NCBI RefSeq assembly: GCF_026212465.1
Contig: NC_080062.1
Coordinates: forward strand, 9,010,612-9,074,611
Direction of reading: 5' to 3'
DNA from: Amaranthus tricolor
Taxonomy: Eukaryota > Streptophyta > Magnoliopsida > Caryophyllales > Amaranthaceae
Length of the DNA: 64,000 bases
Below, in pieces: positions 45,028-58,664 of this stretch. The translations under genes and the position numbers were made by a program. Position 1 is the stretch's first letter, and each line of letters begins with the position of its first letter. The notes beneath the pieces were generated by a model, which was given only the letters and a program-made list of their open reading frames with translations, did not search any database and was not told the DNA's origin.

Positions 45028-46182
45028 AATAGTGATGAATAAATAGTGTTATTTTTGCCAATATTGCAACTAATATGGAACCGAGAAAGTAATTGACTTT
45101 TGGCCAAATTTTTAAAAAAATTACAAAACACTTCCATTTCTTATATTTTTAATAACCTTATCCATCCTAATTTAATATTTTAATAATATTTTGGGTTTAC
45201 ACATATATTTCACTAACTTCATTTTTACATTTTTCTGTTTTTTATGGTTTCACATGTTTTCCACTAACTTTATAATAATATTTTTTTATTACTTGTGGTC
45301 CATATTTTTCGACTAACCTTCTTTTAATATTTTTATATTTTTTATGGTCTCCACTTTTCCTCCATCAAATTTATTATTCAATAAAATAATATATTTGCTA
45401 TTTGAAAAGATTCTATTTTTCTTAATTCTCGTGAACAATTCTTGCGGAAACTTCATTAGAGAACGGAGGGGGTAATAATATTAAAATCTAACAAGGAAAG
45501 CAACATGATTCATGTATTGCTTGGAGTAAAAACTAAATATCATCTTCATCGAATAAATACGTGATTTAAATTCTCACCTAATTTTGTTCTTTCAACCTAC
45601 AGCCTACTCTATAATCAATAAAATAAAAACTATAAAAAATAGTTTAATTCACGCAAGTTAAGGTACAATATATTTGTATGCAAGTAGGTGCAATTCAAAC
45701 AAATTATCTTTTATACTTCATCTGATTTTTAGTGGTTGCTACACTTCTGTTTTTCACGCTATTCAATGTACGATTTAATCTTTAATATCTTTAATTTAAC
45801 TTCATATGATAAAAAATTCTAAAAATTTAATATTATGAAAATATGCATCAAGACGAATCAAACAAGATCTTACTTGACTATATTTTACATTATACATGAA
45901 GAAATATATACCAAATAAGACCAGTTGATGAAAAATAGTTGCTAAAGGAACTGTAGCAACTATTAAAAACCGAAGAAAGTATAATTTCTAATCAACAGTT
46001 GAATTTAAATAGTACAGCCTCATGTTCACTTTATACGTCTCAATTGTTTCTGCAAACTTATTAATTCCTAATTCAATTTTTATTATCTCTAAAAGTACAT
46101 AATTAAAAATTACAAAAGTTTATATTAATAAAATTTACATTTTGATAAATCAAAAAAAATCTCACTTATAAATTTTAACTTA
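45028..46182. other. Intergenic with MITEs
   Basis: 45716-45979 is a Stowaway-like MITE (CTTCATCTGATTTTTAGTGG ... ACCGAAGAAAG, TA on both sides). A second MITE ends at about 45471 (AGAACGGAGGGGGTA), same family as 12723-13105. No gene. Confidence 0.45.
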
Positions 46183-46732
46183 CAGTCGGTCTCCTAAAAG
46201 ACCGCCTCCATGAGAGACGTCTCTCAGGCCCAACCCATTAAAGCTTAATGCCTACTTACATCATCCTTAATGCCTACTTACATAATCTTTAATGCCTACT
46301 TATCATATTGTTAATGTCTACTTACAATATTCTTAATGCCTACTTATAGTATCCTTAAATGTCTACTTACAATATCCTTAATGTCTACTTACATCATCTT
46401 TTATGCCTACTTACATCATCCTTAATGCCTACTTACCATATCCATAATGTCTACTTACATCCTTAATGCCTACTTACATTGTCATTAATGTCTACTTACA
46501 TCATCTTTAAATGTCTACTTGTCGTATCATTAAAGTCTACTTACGATATCTTAAATGCCTACTTACAATATCCATAATTCTCACCGAGTAAGCGTACAGT
46601 ATTTATAATTTTAAATATCTACTTACAATATCCTTAATGTCCATCGAGTACCTTATTCTACTTTTTCCTTTATGGTCTGCCCCAATTAGAGATGGTCTAT
46701 CAAAGAGACCATCTCTCATAAGAATTTGTGTT
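46183..46732. repeat. MITE-like repeat with internal 22-24 bp tandem units
   Basis: About 17 imperfect copies of TTAATG(C/T)CTACTTACATCATCC between GTCGGTCTCCTAAAAGACCG on the left and ATCTCTCATAAGAATTTGTG on the right. Shorter relatives are at 53771-54090 and, inverted, at 57911-58148. Outer parts (GAGAGACxxTCTC, AAATTTGTG) look like element ends. Non-coding. Confidence 0.65.
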
Positions 46733-47830
46733 TAACTTATATGAAATACTAAAGAAGACTAATTGATGAATAGTCCAAAATTTCAAATGAAACATCTAAA
46801 GAGAATAGCCAGAAGTATTATTTCTTATATAGTTTTGATTTCATTATTTCTATTCTTTTACTTCGCCCACAGCACAATTCCAAACTAACTAAGACATTAT
46901 ATTGTACTTAAAGATAGTTATGGGTCGGTTCTGAGTCGGGTTCAACAAAATCTGAACAAACCATTTAATTCTTGGTGAGCTAATTCTCGGACTCGGATCT
47001 TTAAGTTGATCCGCACCAATCCTATTAAATTTGATGAGTTTAGGATTTTAAACAGGTCCCAATAACGCTTGATTCAATTATTCATACTTAAAATTTTTGA
47101 AAAACTTACTATTAAAAATTCGACTTTTGGGCAATTCTCTTCTAAAATTTTGTTTATTTTTTAAAATTCAACATTTAATATCAATTTTTTTCTAAAGATT
47201 CAAATGATCTGCTACCTTTTGAAGAAGGTTAGCATGTGCCAGTGAGAAAAGCAGACCATAAAAAATTTATTTAAATATTAGTATAACTTTAAATTCTTAA
47301 TTCTTATAACAAATTTAAATTTTGTTAAAGAATATTGATCATAAAGTTCTTTTCTTAATCCTCTTAACAAATTATAGTTTATTAACGGATTATTAGAGAA
47401 AATTTTCACATATAAAAGAAAAATATTCAATCCTCCTATAAGTCATAGGATATCATCTTACATAAAATATAATTCATTTTAGAAATCTTGTATATAAAAT
47501 CTATAATTAACAATTCAATTAAACTTACCCTTTGATCAAAAGATTGGATGGGACAACAAGAAATTATTATTTTTCTTTTGAATGCCGAAAACAAGGAAGG
47601 CAAGGAAGAGAATTTTTTTTCTGAAATTTTGTGGGCTCTTGAAACAATTGGAATGGTTATGAAAATCCAAGGAGACTTATGAATTAATAGGCAATTTAAA
47701 ACAAGGATCATAATTGTGCTATAATACACAATTATGAGAGGAGTTACAAAACTCCTCCCATGCTTCCACCAACCGGCCACCCCCTCAATTTCCCCTAACT
47801 TTTATTTTTTTAAAATTAATTAATTAAGTA
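46733..47830. other. Probable old LTR body, no gene
   Basis: 46915-47110 has the phrases GGTTCTGAGTCGGGTTCAAC and CGGACTCGGATC typical of hAT-MITE interiors. 47420-47830 belongs with the LTR that ends at 48023. The 114-codon minus ORF (47436-47780) has no domain and is not called. Confidence 0.3.
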
Positions 47831-47839
47831 ATTATTATG

Positions 47840-48023
47840 ATATTGTTAAAACCGAAAAGAAACGTCACGCGATGACATCGTACGCGATAAAACTCGTTAC
47901 CGTTAAAATTTAGTTTACTTTATTCTTATAATTATATATGTAAAATAGTATAATTTAATAATCTTACTTATTTTTATCTTATTATATTTTCTTTTTAAAC
48001 CCGATAAATTATGGGGTGTTACA
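47840..48023 (+). repeat. End of a chromovirus-type LTR
   Basis: TTAAACCCGATAAATTATGGGGTGTTACA at 47995-48023 is the usual 3' end of this LTR type; here only the last 11 bases (GGGGTGTTACA) matter. It abuts coding sequence of the PMD fragment without a gap, so the LTR inserted in that gene. Confidence 0.5.
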
Positions 48024-48574
48024 AGATGTGCCTAATAAGACTAGGGCGGAGATGTGGTCCACGCCCAAGCCAGGTCGTGAGATGGACATGCTGAGGGACT
48101 GCAGGAATATACTGGACTCCATGACGGAAACTCAGGTATTGTACTTCACATCACACTTTCTTATGCATGTTATTTTAATTTTGGATTATTTTTATATGTT
48201 AACTTGGCTCGTATGTAGGTGGAATGGACTCCGTACATGACTTCTCCAAGGGCATTGCTGAATGAGCACCCACGCACCACCTTCATCGGGGGTATCACTT
48301 GCTTTGATATCGTCGAGGTGTATTTGGCGGAGAGGACAGTGCGACAGGTCGGCTTTGTGCAGGCTATTCCCCCCTCCTATGAGACTAGCCTAGGCTGTAC
48401 GACCGACACACGGTACCTACTCCGTGACCTTTGCTTCTCCGCCTGTGTACTTGGAGGCATGGAGTAGGTTCCCCTATAGTGCCCGCCTTGGTGATCAAGC
48501 ACTTCGTCGGGCATCTGTTCCATCAGAGGCTGATCCTAGTTACGTTGACTGGTTCAGAGTGTGCTCCCACCCTA

Positions 48575-48580
<6 letters not shown>
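48024..48580 (+). pseudogene. Plant mobile domain (PMD/MAIN-like) gene fragment
   Basis: Two exons, 48024-48135 and 48219-48580, joined by a clean GT-AG intron (CTCAG/GTATTG ... TATGTAG/GTGGAA). Exon 2 begins VEWTPYMTSPRALLNEHPRT and continues FIGGITCFDIVEVYLAERTV, QVGFVQAIPP; after a one-base frame change near 48410 it goes on FASPPVYLEAWSRFPY and VPSEADPSYVDWFRVCSHP. This is the C-terminal part of PMD proteins (PF10536, MAIN/MAIL1-related), a domain shared by cellular genes and transposons. The 5' part is cut off by an LTR and the 3' end runs into a MULE fragment, so it cannot be functional. Confidence 0.75.
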
Positions 48581-50505
<1,925 letters not shown>

Positions 50506-50980
50506 ATTTAATGACATGACTTAAATAGAGTACAGTTTTATAATTTAATATTCCCTACATTTTAAAAGTTTTTCTCATTTATTTTTTTTCGCAAATTTCA
50601 ATACAAATTTTAAAATTAAAAATTTTTAATTTTGAGTTTTTAAAAATTCTAAAAAGTTGATATTTATAAAATATATATTAAAATGAATCTAACAAGATCC
50701 CACATAAATAAGTATTTTTCTTATCAGCTCAATGAATAATTGTACTCAAAGTTTAATACTAAAATTTATAAATTCTATTTTAAAAAAAAAACATATGAAA
50801 AGATAACGAGCAACTGTAACTAAAAAAAACATAAATATTTTAAAAAATCCCATAATTTAAATATTGTATACACCAATATCCATGTATAAAAAACTCAGCA
50901 TACATATGAAGTTGCCTACTTCCTTCTAAACAATCAACATCCTTGGGTTGTCAGTTGTCACTCCCAAAAAAAAAGGTCAC

Positions 50981-53210
50981 ATGTCGAGCGTTGATTTTTT
51001 AGAGTTACCCGAAGATTGTCTTTCACATATCCTATCTCTGACATCTCCAATTGATGTCCTCCGATCATCGGCAGTATCCAAACACTTCTTAAGGGTGTCA
51101 GAATCCGACGCCGTTTGGGAGAAGTTTCTACCTTCTGATTGTTATGACATCATATCCAGATCGTCCAATCCTTTTCAGCTACCCTCTTCTAAAAAGGATC
51201 TTTTTCTTCATCTTGTTCGCTCACCTATTCTCTTGAATAATAACACTCAGGTATTCAATTTTGCACTTTTAATTGGGGATATATGGGTTTTGATTGTATT
51301 TTGTTGTCAATTCATTGATTATGGACAAGTATGTAAAATATTGCGAAATTTGCTCCTAAATTTCTATGTTAGATGCGGGCACATCGACTATGGCCAGAAG
51401 CAGTTCGATAAAATACCTCAGAGAAACTTGGTTAGACGTTGGCTGATAAAAAAGAACCCATATGATAATTTGATTCTTTTATTTTTTTGTATTTTGATTG
51501 TGTTTTTAGTTAGTTCTTTGATTATTACAATTTACAAGTATATATAAAAAGTGTTTTGCAATGAGGTGATTACAGTGCTGATTTGACGAGTTGATTAGTT
51601 GATTTTATTAACTGGTTTCACAAGCTAATTTTGAAATTACAGCTTGTTCAAAAACACCTTATTCACATTAATAATCCGTTTTAACCATCTAGTTTATCAA
51701 ATATTAGAATTGGTTGATACCTTTCGTTTGTATCAAAATAAGCTAAATTCAATGTATGGTAAAATTTGGTATCTCGACTATGCCTAGAAACTGTTCGACA
51801 AAATACCTCATAGAAACATGGTTTTATGTAGGCTGATAAATATTGAACCCATGTGATGAGATATATGCTGAATTTTACAATTATCATTGTTTTAAAATTA
51901 TTTAGAGTTTTGGCTTGGATAAAAGGAGTGGGAAGAAATGCTACATGTTGAGCGCTAGATCCCTGGAGATTGAATGGGGAGACATGCTACAATACTGGGA
52001 TTGGATATCCATACCTGAATCAAGGTACCTCTCTAAATAAAGAGGAAACACGCCATATTTTGAATTTTTAAGTCGATTATTAATCATCCCCATGTTGGTA
52101 CCAATAAGGCAATAACTCAAAATCATATAAAATTTCTATTCATATGAATTTATAGCTAATATCGAGCATCAATTAGAAACAACCTTCTTGTTACAAGGTA
52201 AAGGTTTTACACAAAAACGACACTTACCTAGGGTGGGGAGCAGAGCCGTCTTGAAAAGTTTGAGGCTCTTTGCAAAACTTTTATTTTGCGCCGTAAAAAA
52301 GGGGCCATGTGCGGTCAATCATCTCGCACACCTTTAAAGATCCCCTTGTGGGGAGCAATGTTAGATGATTTGCTAATCTCCACATGAATTGAAAATTATG
52401 ATTGGCTCGGGTTAGTTTCTGGCCATCTTGACCAAATTATGAAGTCAAAAAATGAATTACCTAGCCAGTTATATTACACTGGGCTGGAGGATGACCTCCT
52501 CAAAATCTTTCTGAATATAATATATTAATAAATTTACAAATTGTATAATTATAGTTGGGTTTAACTGAGTGATTAAGAGCTCAAATGTTTGCTCTCGAGT
52601 TTCTTTATTCCTAATTTAAGTTCAATCACTTGCCCCTTAATTGTGACTCGGTTTTGCTACTGGTTGTGTACATTTGATTCTCAAATCTTGTTCAAATGAG
52701 CATATGTGAACCGATTGATATATATAATAAATATGATCATGTTGACATCTTTGTAGTTTCCCAGAGGTTGCTGAACTTCAAGATGTATGTTGGCTTGACA
52801 TAGTAGGTGAAATAGACACCAGACTCCTTACTCCAAACACAACTTACGGTGCATACTTTATGTTCAAGGTAGATATAGACAATTTTCGAGGATTCAATAA
52901 TCCGCAAATGAAGGTATGTGCATCTGAGTTTGATAAACAAGGGTTATCCCAAAATCAGCTTCATCACCTACAAGCTGTTAAGCAACACTATATCAAGACA
53001 CTGGAGGGTAGGATACCAAGATCCGATGGTTCCCCGATTGAGAGAGATGATGGGTGGATGGAGCTTGAAATGGGTAGGTATTTAGTTCCGAGTATGGGTC
53101 ATGGAGCTGATGAAGGATTGATTTTGCAAATGATCTTTAGGGAAGTTAAAGAACTGCATTGGAAGAGTGGTCTTGTTGTTCAAGGTATTGAACTTCGTCC
53201 TCTGGATTGA
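50981..53210 (+). CDS. F-box protein PP2-B-like
   Basis: Three exons, 50981-51250, 51906-52024 and 52757-53210 (270+119+454 nt), give an intact 280-aa protein. Boundaries: ACTCAG/GTATTC, ATTTAG/AGTTTT, TCAAG/GTACCT, TTGTAG/TTTCCC. The ATG at 50981 starts MSSVDFLELPEDCLSHILSL, an F-box (about residues 1-48) that should bind SKP1 of an SCF ubiquitin ligase. Exon 2 gives SFGLDKRSGKKCYMLSARSL and WDWISIPES; exon 3 the rest of the PP2 lectin-like domain (CWLDIVGEID, YGAYFMFKVD, RDDGWMELEMGRYL, GLVVQGIELRP). This order and length are typical of phloem protein 2-B genes (AtPP2-B type), which have the same three-exon layout and possibly bind glycans. A possible SINE lies in intron 2. Confidence 0.9.
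52550..52645 (+). repeat. Possible SINE remnant in PP2 intron 2
   Basis: TTTAACTGAGTGATTAAGAGC resembles a tRNA A box and AAGTTCAATCAC a B box about 50 bp later. Too short and decayed to be sure; no A-tail duplication seen. Confidence 0.25.
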
Positions 53211-53525
53211 TTTACTTGAAGGGAAATAGCTTTTGGCATAAGCGGCAAGAATGGATCAAACTCAGAATTATGGGTTGATCTGTTAGTTGTAGGTTTTGCT
53301 TTCATGTCCTTGTAACTATTAGTAATATAATACAAGTACAATACAAATTACAAAGAATAAATTTGTATCTTTGTGTGTATGTCAATGGAACTCTATATGT
53401 GTTGATCACCAAATGGGCAGAACTTGAAAATTGGTTTGCAACAATACATGTCACTCGGAAATTTGATACTTTGTTGTAGGCGTATGAAAACTGTCCTTTT
53501 GTGATATTTCTCATCGGAGGAAGAA
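53211..53525 (+). other. 3' flank of the F-box/PP2 gene
   Basis: Probable 3' UTR. From about 53270 it is similar to 5260-5530 (shared ordered words listed there). Confidence 0.4.
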
Positions 53526-53770
53526 TTGACATATTAGTTCTGAAGAATTTCTCACTAGATCATTAATTTTCCCTTTCTATGCCCTTGCAAAGGATTTTAC
53601 TCAGCTCTATAATAAAACAAAATGGATCAAATGAACTTTTCAATTATAATAAAAAGATAATTTGTTAATTTAATGCTTGTATATTTGAACATGTCATTTA
53701 CATTATCTAACTTTAATGATGATGATGATCTAAGTATGTTGCAACATGTAGTAATTCGATAAATAATCAG

Positions 53771-54090
53771 CTAGTTTTTTGAGAGATGCATCTCAAGTCT
53801 AACCCATTAAAGATTAATGTCTACTTACCATATTTTTAACAGTTAGTCTCTTGAGAGACCGTCTCTTTAAGTGACGTATCTAAAGTCCAACCCATTAAAG
53901 ATTAATGCCTATTTATCATATTCTTAATGTCTACTTACATTATCCTTAATGCTTACTTACCATATTTTTAATGCCTACTTTTAATATCTTAAATGTCTAC
54001 TTACATCATTCTTAATGCCCACTTACAATATTTTTTAAAAAATATAATGGGCCGACCTATTTAAAGATATCTCTCACAAAAATTTGTGAT
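53771..54090. repeat. MITE-like repeat with 22-24 bp units (copy 2)
   Basis: Left side is doubled: GAGAGATGCATCTCAAGTCT at 53781 and GAGAGACCGTCTCTTTAAGT at 53854, each followed by CCAACCCATTAAAGATTAAT. Then about eight TTAATGTCTACTTAC units and the end CTCTCACAAAAATTTGTG. Suggests one copy inserted into another or an internal duplication. Confidence 0.6.
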
Positions 54091-55076
54091 AAATGATACT
54101 CCCGTAAAGTATAAAGAAATACAAGTTCATGAATAGTATTTATACCTCCAGTAGACGGCGCCTGCCTTGTTTTTCTTTTTGGAATGACTTCGTTGGTATT
54201 TGTAAGTTGAAGTAAAATGGAGTCCCAAAATAGTGAAACAAATTTTTTTGGAAAAAAAATTGCTCTATAAAAGTAAGAAAGAAAGTAGAAAGGAAAAACC
54301 CTCATAACAATATGCAATTGAAAAATTTTAAATTCTTGAATTGATACATGGTGACTTCAGTGATTTTCATAAAATTTCATCTTTAAGATTGCTTTTATTG
54401 ATAATTATTCGATATTTTGTTATGTTTATCTTTCACATACTATAGATGAAGCATTTCATCGGTACAAAAATAGAGTAGAATTGAAAGTTAATAAGTTAAA
54501 AAAGTTTAAAATCAGTAAAGCATGAGAATATTATTATCCATATTATTTTGAATCAGTGTGTATGCATAAAAACACCGCAAATTATGCACCACAATCCAAT
54601 TGGTGTGGAGGAAAGGAAGCATCAAACTTTTCAAGAACTTATTAAATTCATATCATCATTTCTAATAAACAATGAACTCGGTAAATAAGATCTTGAATGT
54701 ATATTTCTAATAAACAATGAACTCGGTGAATAAGATCTTGAATGTATATTTCAAGCTATGCCAGTTAAAGCAAAACCTATAGTTGAATATATTCTATAAA
54801 ATAAAATGTGTAGATTTTCAATTCATTCAATTATAGAGTCTAGGATGACAATTTTTTATAAGCACATATTTTCATCAATTGAGTAGGCAACAAAACTTGA
54901 TTTATACCAATGATTAAGTTGATGAAACTTGTAGGGTGTTGAAGTCCCAATAAATAATTAACACTTTACAAAAAATAATGCCAAATTTTAAAATGTCGAA
55001 CTACGAAAATTTATTAAAAATTAAAATCGTTTAAAACATAAGTTTAAAATATTATAACTAAGAGAATAATATCATA
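54091..55076. other. Intergenic with a 45-bp direct duplication
   Basis: 54659-54703 and 54704-54748 are tandem copies (TTTCTAATAAACAATGAACT start) with one difference. No gene recognised. Confidence 0.5.
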
Positions 55077-55332
55077 CTCCCTCCTATTCAGCTGAACTAT
55101 CCCATTTGACTTTTCGCACTTGCCGAGGCAACATTTTAACTCTTAATATCTCAAATTATGTTTAATTAAAAATTATAAAAAGTTGATATTAATAATCCTT
55201 GTATTGAGACAAATCAAACAAGATCCCATATGACTATGTTTTAACTTATAGATTAAGAGTAAAATACAAATTAAGAGTGATAAGTGAATAGTGCAAAAAA
55301 AAAATGGGACAATTCAGCTGAATAGGAGGTAG
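55077..55332. mobile_element. MITE, CTCCCTCCTATTCAGCTGAA termini
   Basis: CTCCCTCCTATTCAGCTGAA at 55077 inverted as TTCAGCTGAATAGGAGGTAG ending 55332, flanked by TA at 55075-55076 and 55333-55334. The interior shares GACAAATCAAACAAGATCCC with the MITE at 3439. Stowaway type. Confidence 0.75.
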
Positions 55333-56300
55333 TATTATTTTTTATCAAATTGTTTTTGCCTATAAAACTCTATATTACACCCACTCAAACTCAATGTCAA
55401 CAGGTCTGTACTGTTGAATATAATATTTTAAAGTTGATAAGTTAGTTACTTTATTTTAGTAATTATTGAAAAGTAAGTGGTCTACTTGGTGGAGTATAAA
55501 ATTAAAATAGTGGAATTTTACTTCTATAGTTTTAGTTAGTTAATTATAGTTATTTACTACTTGTACTATAAATTAGATCATAATCATAAATTAATTAAAT
55601 ATCACAAATTTTAGTAATGTAATCATTTAATTCTTTTTCTTCCAAATTCTCTCTTCTGTACCTCATTATAATTTTAACAGTTGCAAAAATACTTCCTCTA
55701 TTTTGTACTTCCTTCGTTCTGAAATATTCGCTACATAAGGATTTTTGACACTATTCTCATTTAAGCTTATTTTATATGTTGCGGCAAATGTGTAAGAAAA
55801 AAATATAGTCAAGTGAGTTCTTGTTTAAATCCTCTAATTGCATATTTTCATAATATTAAGTTTTTATAATTTTTTGATGTATATATTTCAATATATAAGT
55901 TATCAAAATAACAGTATATTAGATTGCGTTAAAAGTCAAATATAGCAAGTATAATGAAACGGAAAAAGTATTATTTTGCGAGTACTTTAAAAAGAAAAGT
56001 GAGAGGAATGTAACATTTAAGCTAGATATACAGCTACTTCAGACATTTTTTTTTCAATAGTCTCTAATTTGTTGGTCGTTTTTTCTTTGAATTAACAACC
56101 AACAGCGACCATGTTCTACCAAACTTTAATTAATAGGCTTATCTAACCAACTTAAAAGCCAACAAAAACAACTAATATTTTTAACTGGTGATATAAGCAA
56201 ACTCAAAAAATCAACATTGTAATTTGCCAACACCCAAAAAACAAAGGAAAAATAATGTTTGAAGTTGCCTTGTAACAGATAATATATCAGTTACTCATGC
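55333..56300. other. Intergenic with a MITE at 55708-55968
   Basis: 55708-55968: CTTCCTTCGTTCTGAAATAT ... ATAATGAAACGGAAAAAG, TA on both sides, a Stowaway-like MITE. No gene otherwise. Confidence 0.5.
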
Positions 56301-56430
56301 GAGAGACCGTCTATTAAGGAGACAACCTCAAAACAAGAAACCCACATTCTTATTTTCTCTTTAATTTATATTAATTGGGCTATTTAGCCCATATATTTCC
56401 AATACGTCTCTCGGAGACACCGTCTTTATA
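56301..56430. repeat. Small MITE, GAGACCGTCTC family (copy 2)
   Basis: GAGAGACCGTCT at 56301 and GTCTCTCGGAGACACCGTCT at the right end; interior CTATTTAGCCCATATAT as at 13207-13330. Confidence 0.55.
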
Positions 56431-56799
56431 ATTCCATTCCCATACAAAAATGAGAACAATGTCGTTTCTGGCATTGTGTGGGCCCTAAGCAAACTGAAAG
56501 AAATAGGCCCAACCTATGGACGGTCGATTCTACAAAAAATGGGTATTTGGAAAAATAATAAAAAAAATACCATATATATTATAATTAGCATTAAAAATGT
56601 AGACATGTTATATAATTCTTAAATGATAAAAGAACTACTTATAAATTGTAAAGTTTTAAGTATCTACTTCCATTAACTAGCATTTTCTAATCTTAAGACC
56701 TTTTTAACTCTGGGCTATAGGCAAATGACTACTTTGTCTATGATAAAAAACGACCCTACATGAGAACCATAAAGTGCAATTGTGATAGTTTGCATGCTA

Positions 56800-57844
56800 C
56801 TACATTTCACAGTCGCAAGGGAAGTCCTCTTCAACTGGACTTGTTGAACTATACCACCAATGAACCATCACCCGCAACGCAAAATCTTTATCTCCCCTAA
56901 TATATACAAAACCATAATATTTTGGAATAAATTCAACTTTTCCTTTACCAAATCTAAGAGTAGTATCAGTCTCCCACAAGTCTGCTTCGATTATTAAGGA
57001 ACTGCTACAATCCATCTTGAGAGTGTGATTGTTTTCCAACGCTTCACCTTCAAATTCAAGATCACTACTTTTCCATAGCGTAGTTTTACAGTTATCCACA
57101 ATGCTCAAATCACAACCGTGTTCAAAATGACTATATTTAGCAATAATACTCCCACGAGCATTGTATTCAACCACAGTTGGGTCAACATTAACATCGATAA
57201 CTTCAATTTTAACCCATGCTTGTGCAGCATGTTCAAGTATAGTATAGTACACTCGTTTGGACCTTCGAAAGTTGCCACGAGTGGTTGGTCTTACCCGGTT
57301 AGTTGATGTTTGCAATTAGGTTCAGGAGAAAACACATCAGACTGATCCCAAAAGTCTTGAAAAAACATGCCCCTAGTGACATGTGCAACATCAGAATTCA
57401 TAGGATCCATGATAGCTGCCATTTACTAAGCACCATATCCTGTGATGAATCGCTTCCACCCCCATCATCACGCAAATAGAGTTCAATATTAACAGCAAAT
57501 CCAACAATTAGACTTATAGAACAAGGGGGACCCGTCAAAGAAATGGTATGGTTGGCGCGTATATGCTCTAGATTGGCTCGGTCTCGATTATAGAGTGTCT
57601 GAGTGCCTTCGGAGTCAACTACCCAAATCTTGCCATAGAGTTCTCCTCGTCTCTCAATGTCGTCAAACTTGTCAATACGGACTTGGAACATTTCAATCAG
57701 AGACTTTGTGTGAAGAAATCCTGAATTGATTCCCCACACCTCTAATGGGGGAAAATTATCAGCTTTAGTTTTAGATCTATCCTTAACTGAAAGCTCAGCT
57801 ATTTTTTTCTCCAACGAGGAAGAACTGCTTGGTGATTGTGCCAT
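56800..57844 (-). pseudogene. DUF6598-type gene, frame broken in the middle
   Basis: 5' part (57844-57420) encodes MAQSPSSSSSLEKK, then PLEVWGINSGF, EMFQVRIDKFDDIERRGELY, GKIWVVDSEG, NHTISLTGPPCSIS and VNIELYLRD. 3' part (57315-56800) encodes RSKRVYYTILEHAAQAWVKI, CDLSIVDNCK, LIIEADLWETD and a terminus with VEEDFPCDC. This order (variable head, FxVRI, LTGP, long beta-rich C-terminal half) fits plant DUF6598 proteins; their function is not known to me. About 130 bp between the parts read sensibly (DPMNSDVAHVTRGMF) only in a third frame, so there are two frame changes (near 57408 and 57300). These could be indels, or one could be a short intron (donor-like GGGTAAGACC). Both coding halves are otherwise clean, suggesting recent loss. 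Confidence 0.6.
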
Positions 57845-57910
57845 AGTTGATCAACACAAATGAAACTGGAATTATAAATTCACTAAACATTATGACAATT
57901 GTATGCAAAA

Positions 57911-58148
57911 ACACAAATTCTTGTGAGAGACGGTCAGCCTATTATATATTTTTTAAAATATTGTAAGTAGGTATTAAGATAATGTAAGTAGACATTTGAA
58001 ATATTAAAATTAGGCATTAAAAATACAGTAAGAAAGTATTAAGGATAATGTAAGTAGACATTAAAAATATGATAAGTAGGTATTAATCTTTAATGGGTTA
58101 AGCTTGAGATACGTTTCTCAGAATGACGGTCTCTCAAGAGACTAGCTG
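57911..58148. repeat. MITE-like repeat with 22-24 bp units (copy 3, inverted)
   Basis: Reads CACAAATTCTTGTGAGAGAC at the left and GACGGTCTCTCAAGAGACTA at the right, with GTAAGTAGACATTAAAA-type units, i.e. the reverse complement of copies at 46183 and 53771. Confidence 0.6.
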
Positions 58149-58664
58149 ATGCAAAAAACCAACAAAGATCCTCAAATCTCAACAAAATAGACCATACTTA
58201 TTGCATAAGAAAAAAAAGCTGATGCTTAGAGGGAATCACATAGTACGTTTATGCACCATGTTTCATGGGTGCAAGTATTGATGTTACTCAATGTCGTTCT
58301 TGATCATTTTTGGGCCCTAGGCAAAACATAAAAGGGGTCTTTATATAAGTAAAATTTTGGTTTTTTTTTCTCCAACTATACATCATATAATTTCTTTTTT
58401 TCCATAACATTAATGTCAGTAAATATACAAATTTAAAATCATATAATAATACGGTACCTATTCATGAACAAAATTTTAATAATATAATAATGAGTAACTC
58501 AATTTGGATCTCTTTATAAGTTGAGTCCTAGGCGGTTGCATCTTAAAACTACTCTCGAGAACGACCCTGATGTTACTACGGTTAGTATTGTGATTGGTGT
58601 GACTTGAGTGCACATTTGATGAGTTGCATTCATGTGTGACCTTTGGGATGGAATCCCATGAATG
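58149..58664. other. Intergenic, nothing recognised
   Basis: Includes a stretch around 58300-58350 (TTTTTGGGCCCTAGGCAAAA) also seen near 52260-52310, a minor dispersed repeat. No gene. Confidence 0.3.

Noticed and set aside
47436..47780. 114-codon minus-strand ORF
   Set aside because: No domain, hydrophobic low-complexity content, and it lies in a region that looks like an old LTR.
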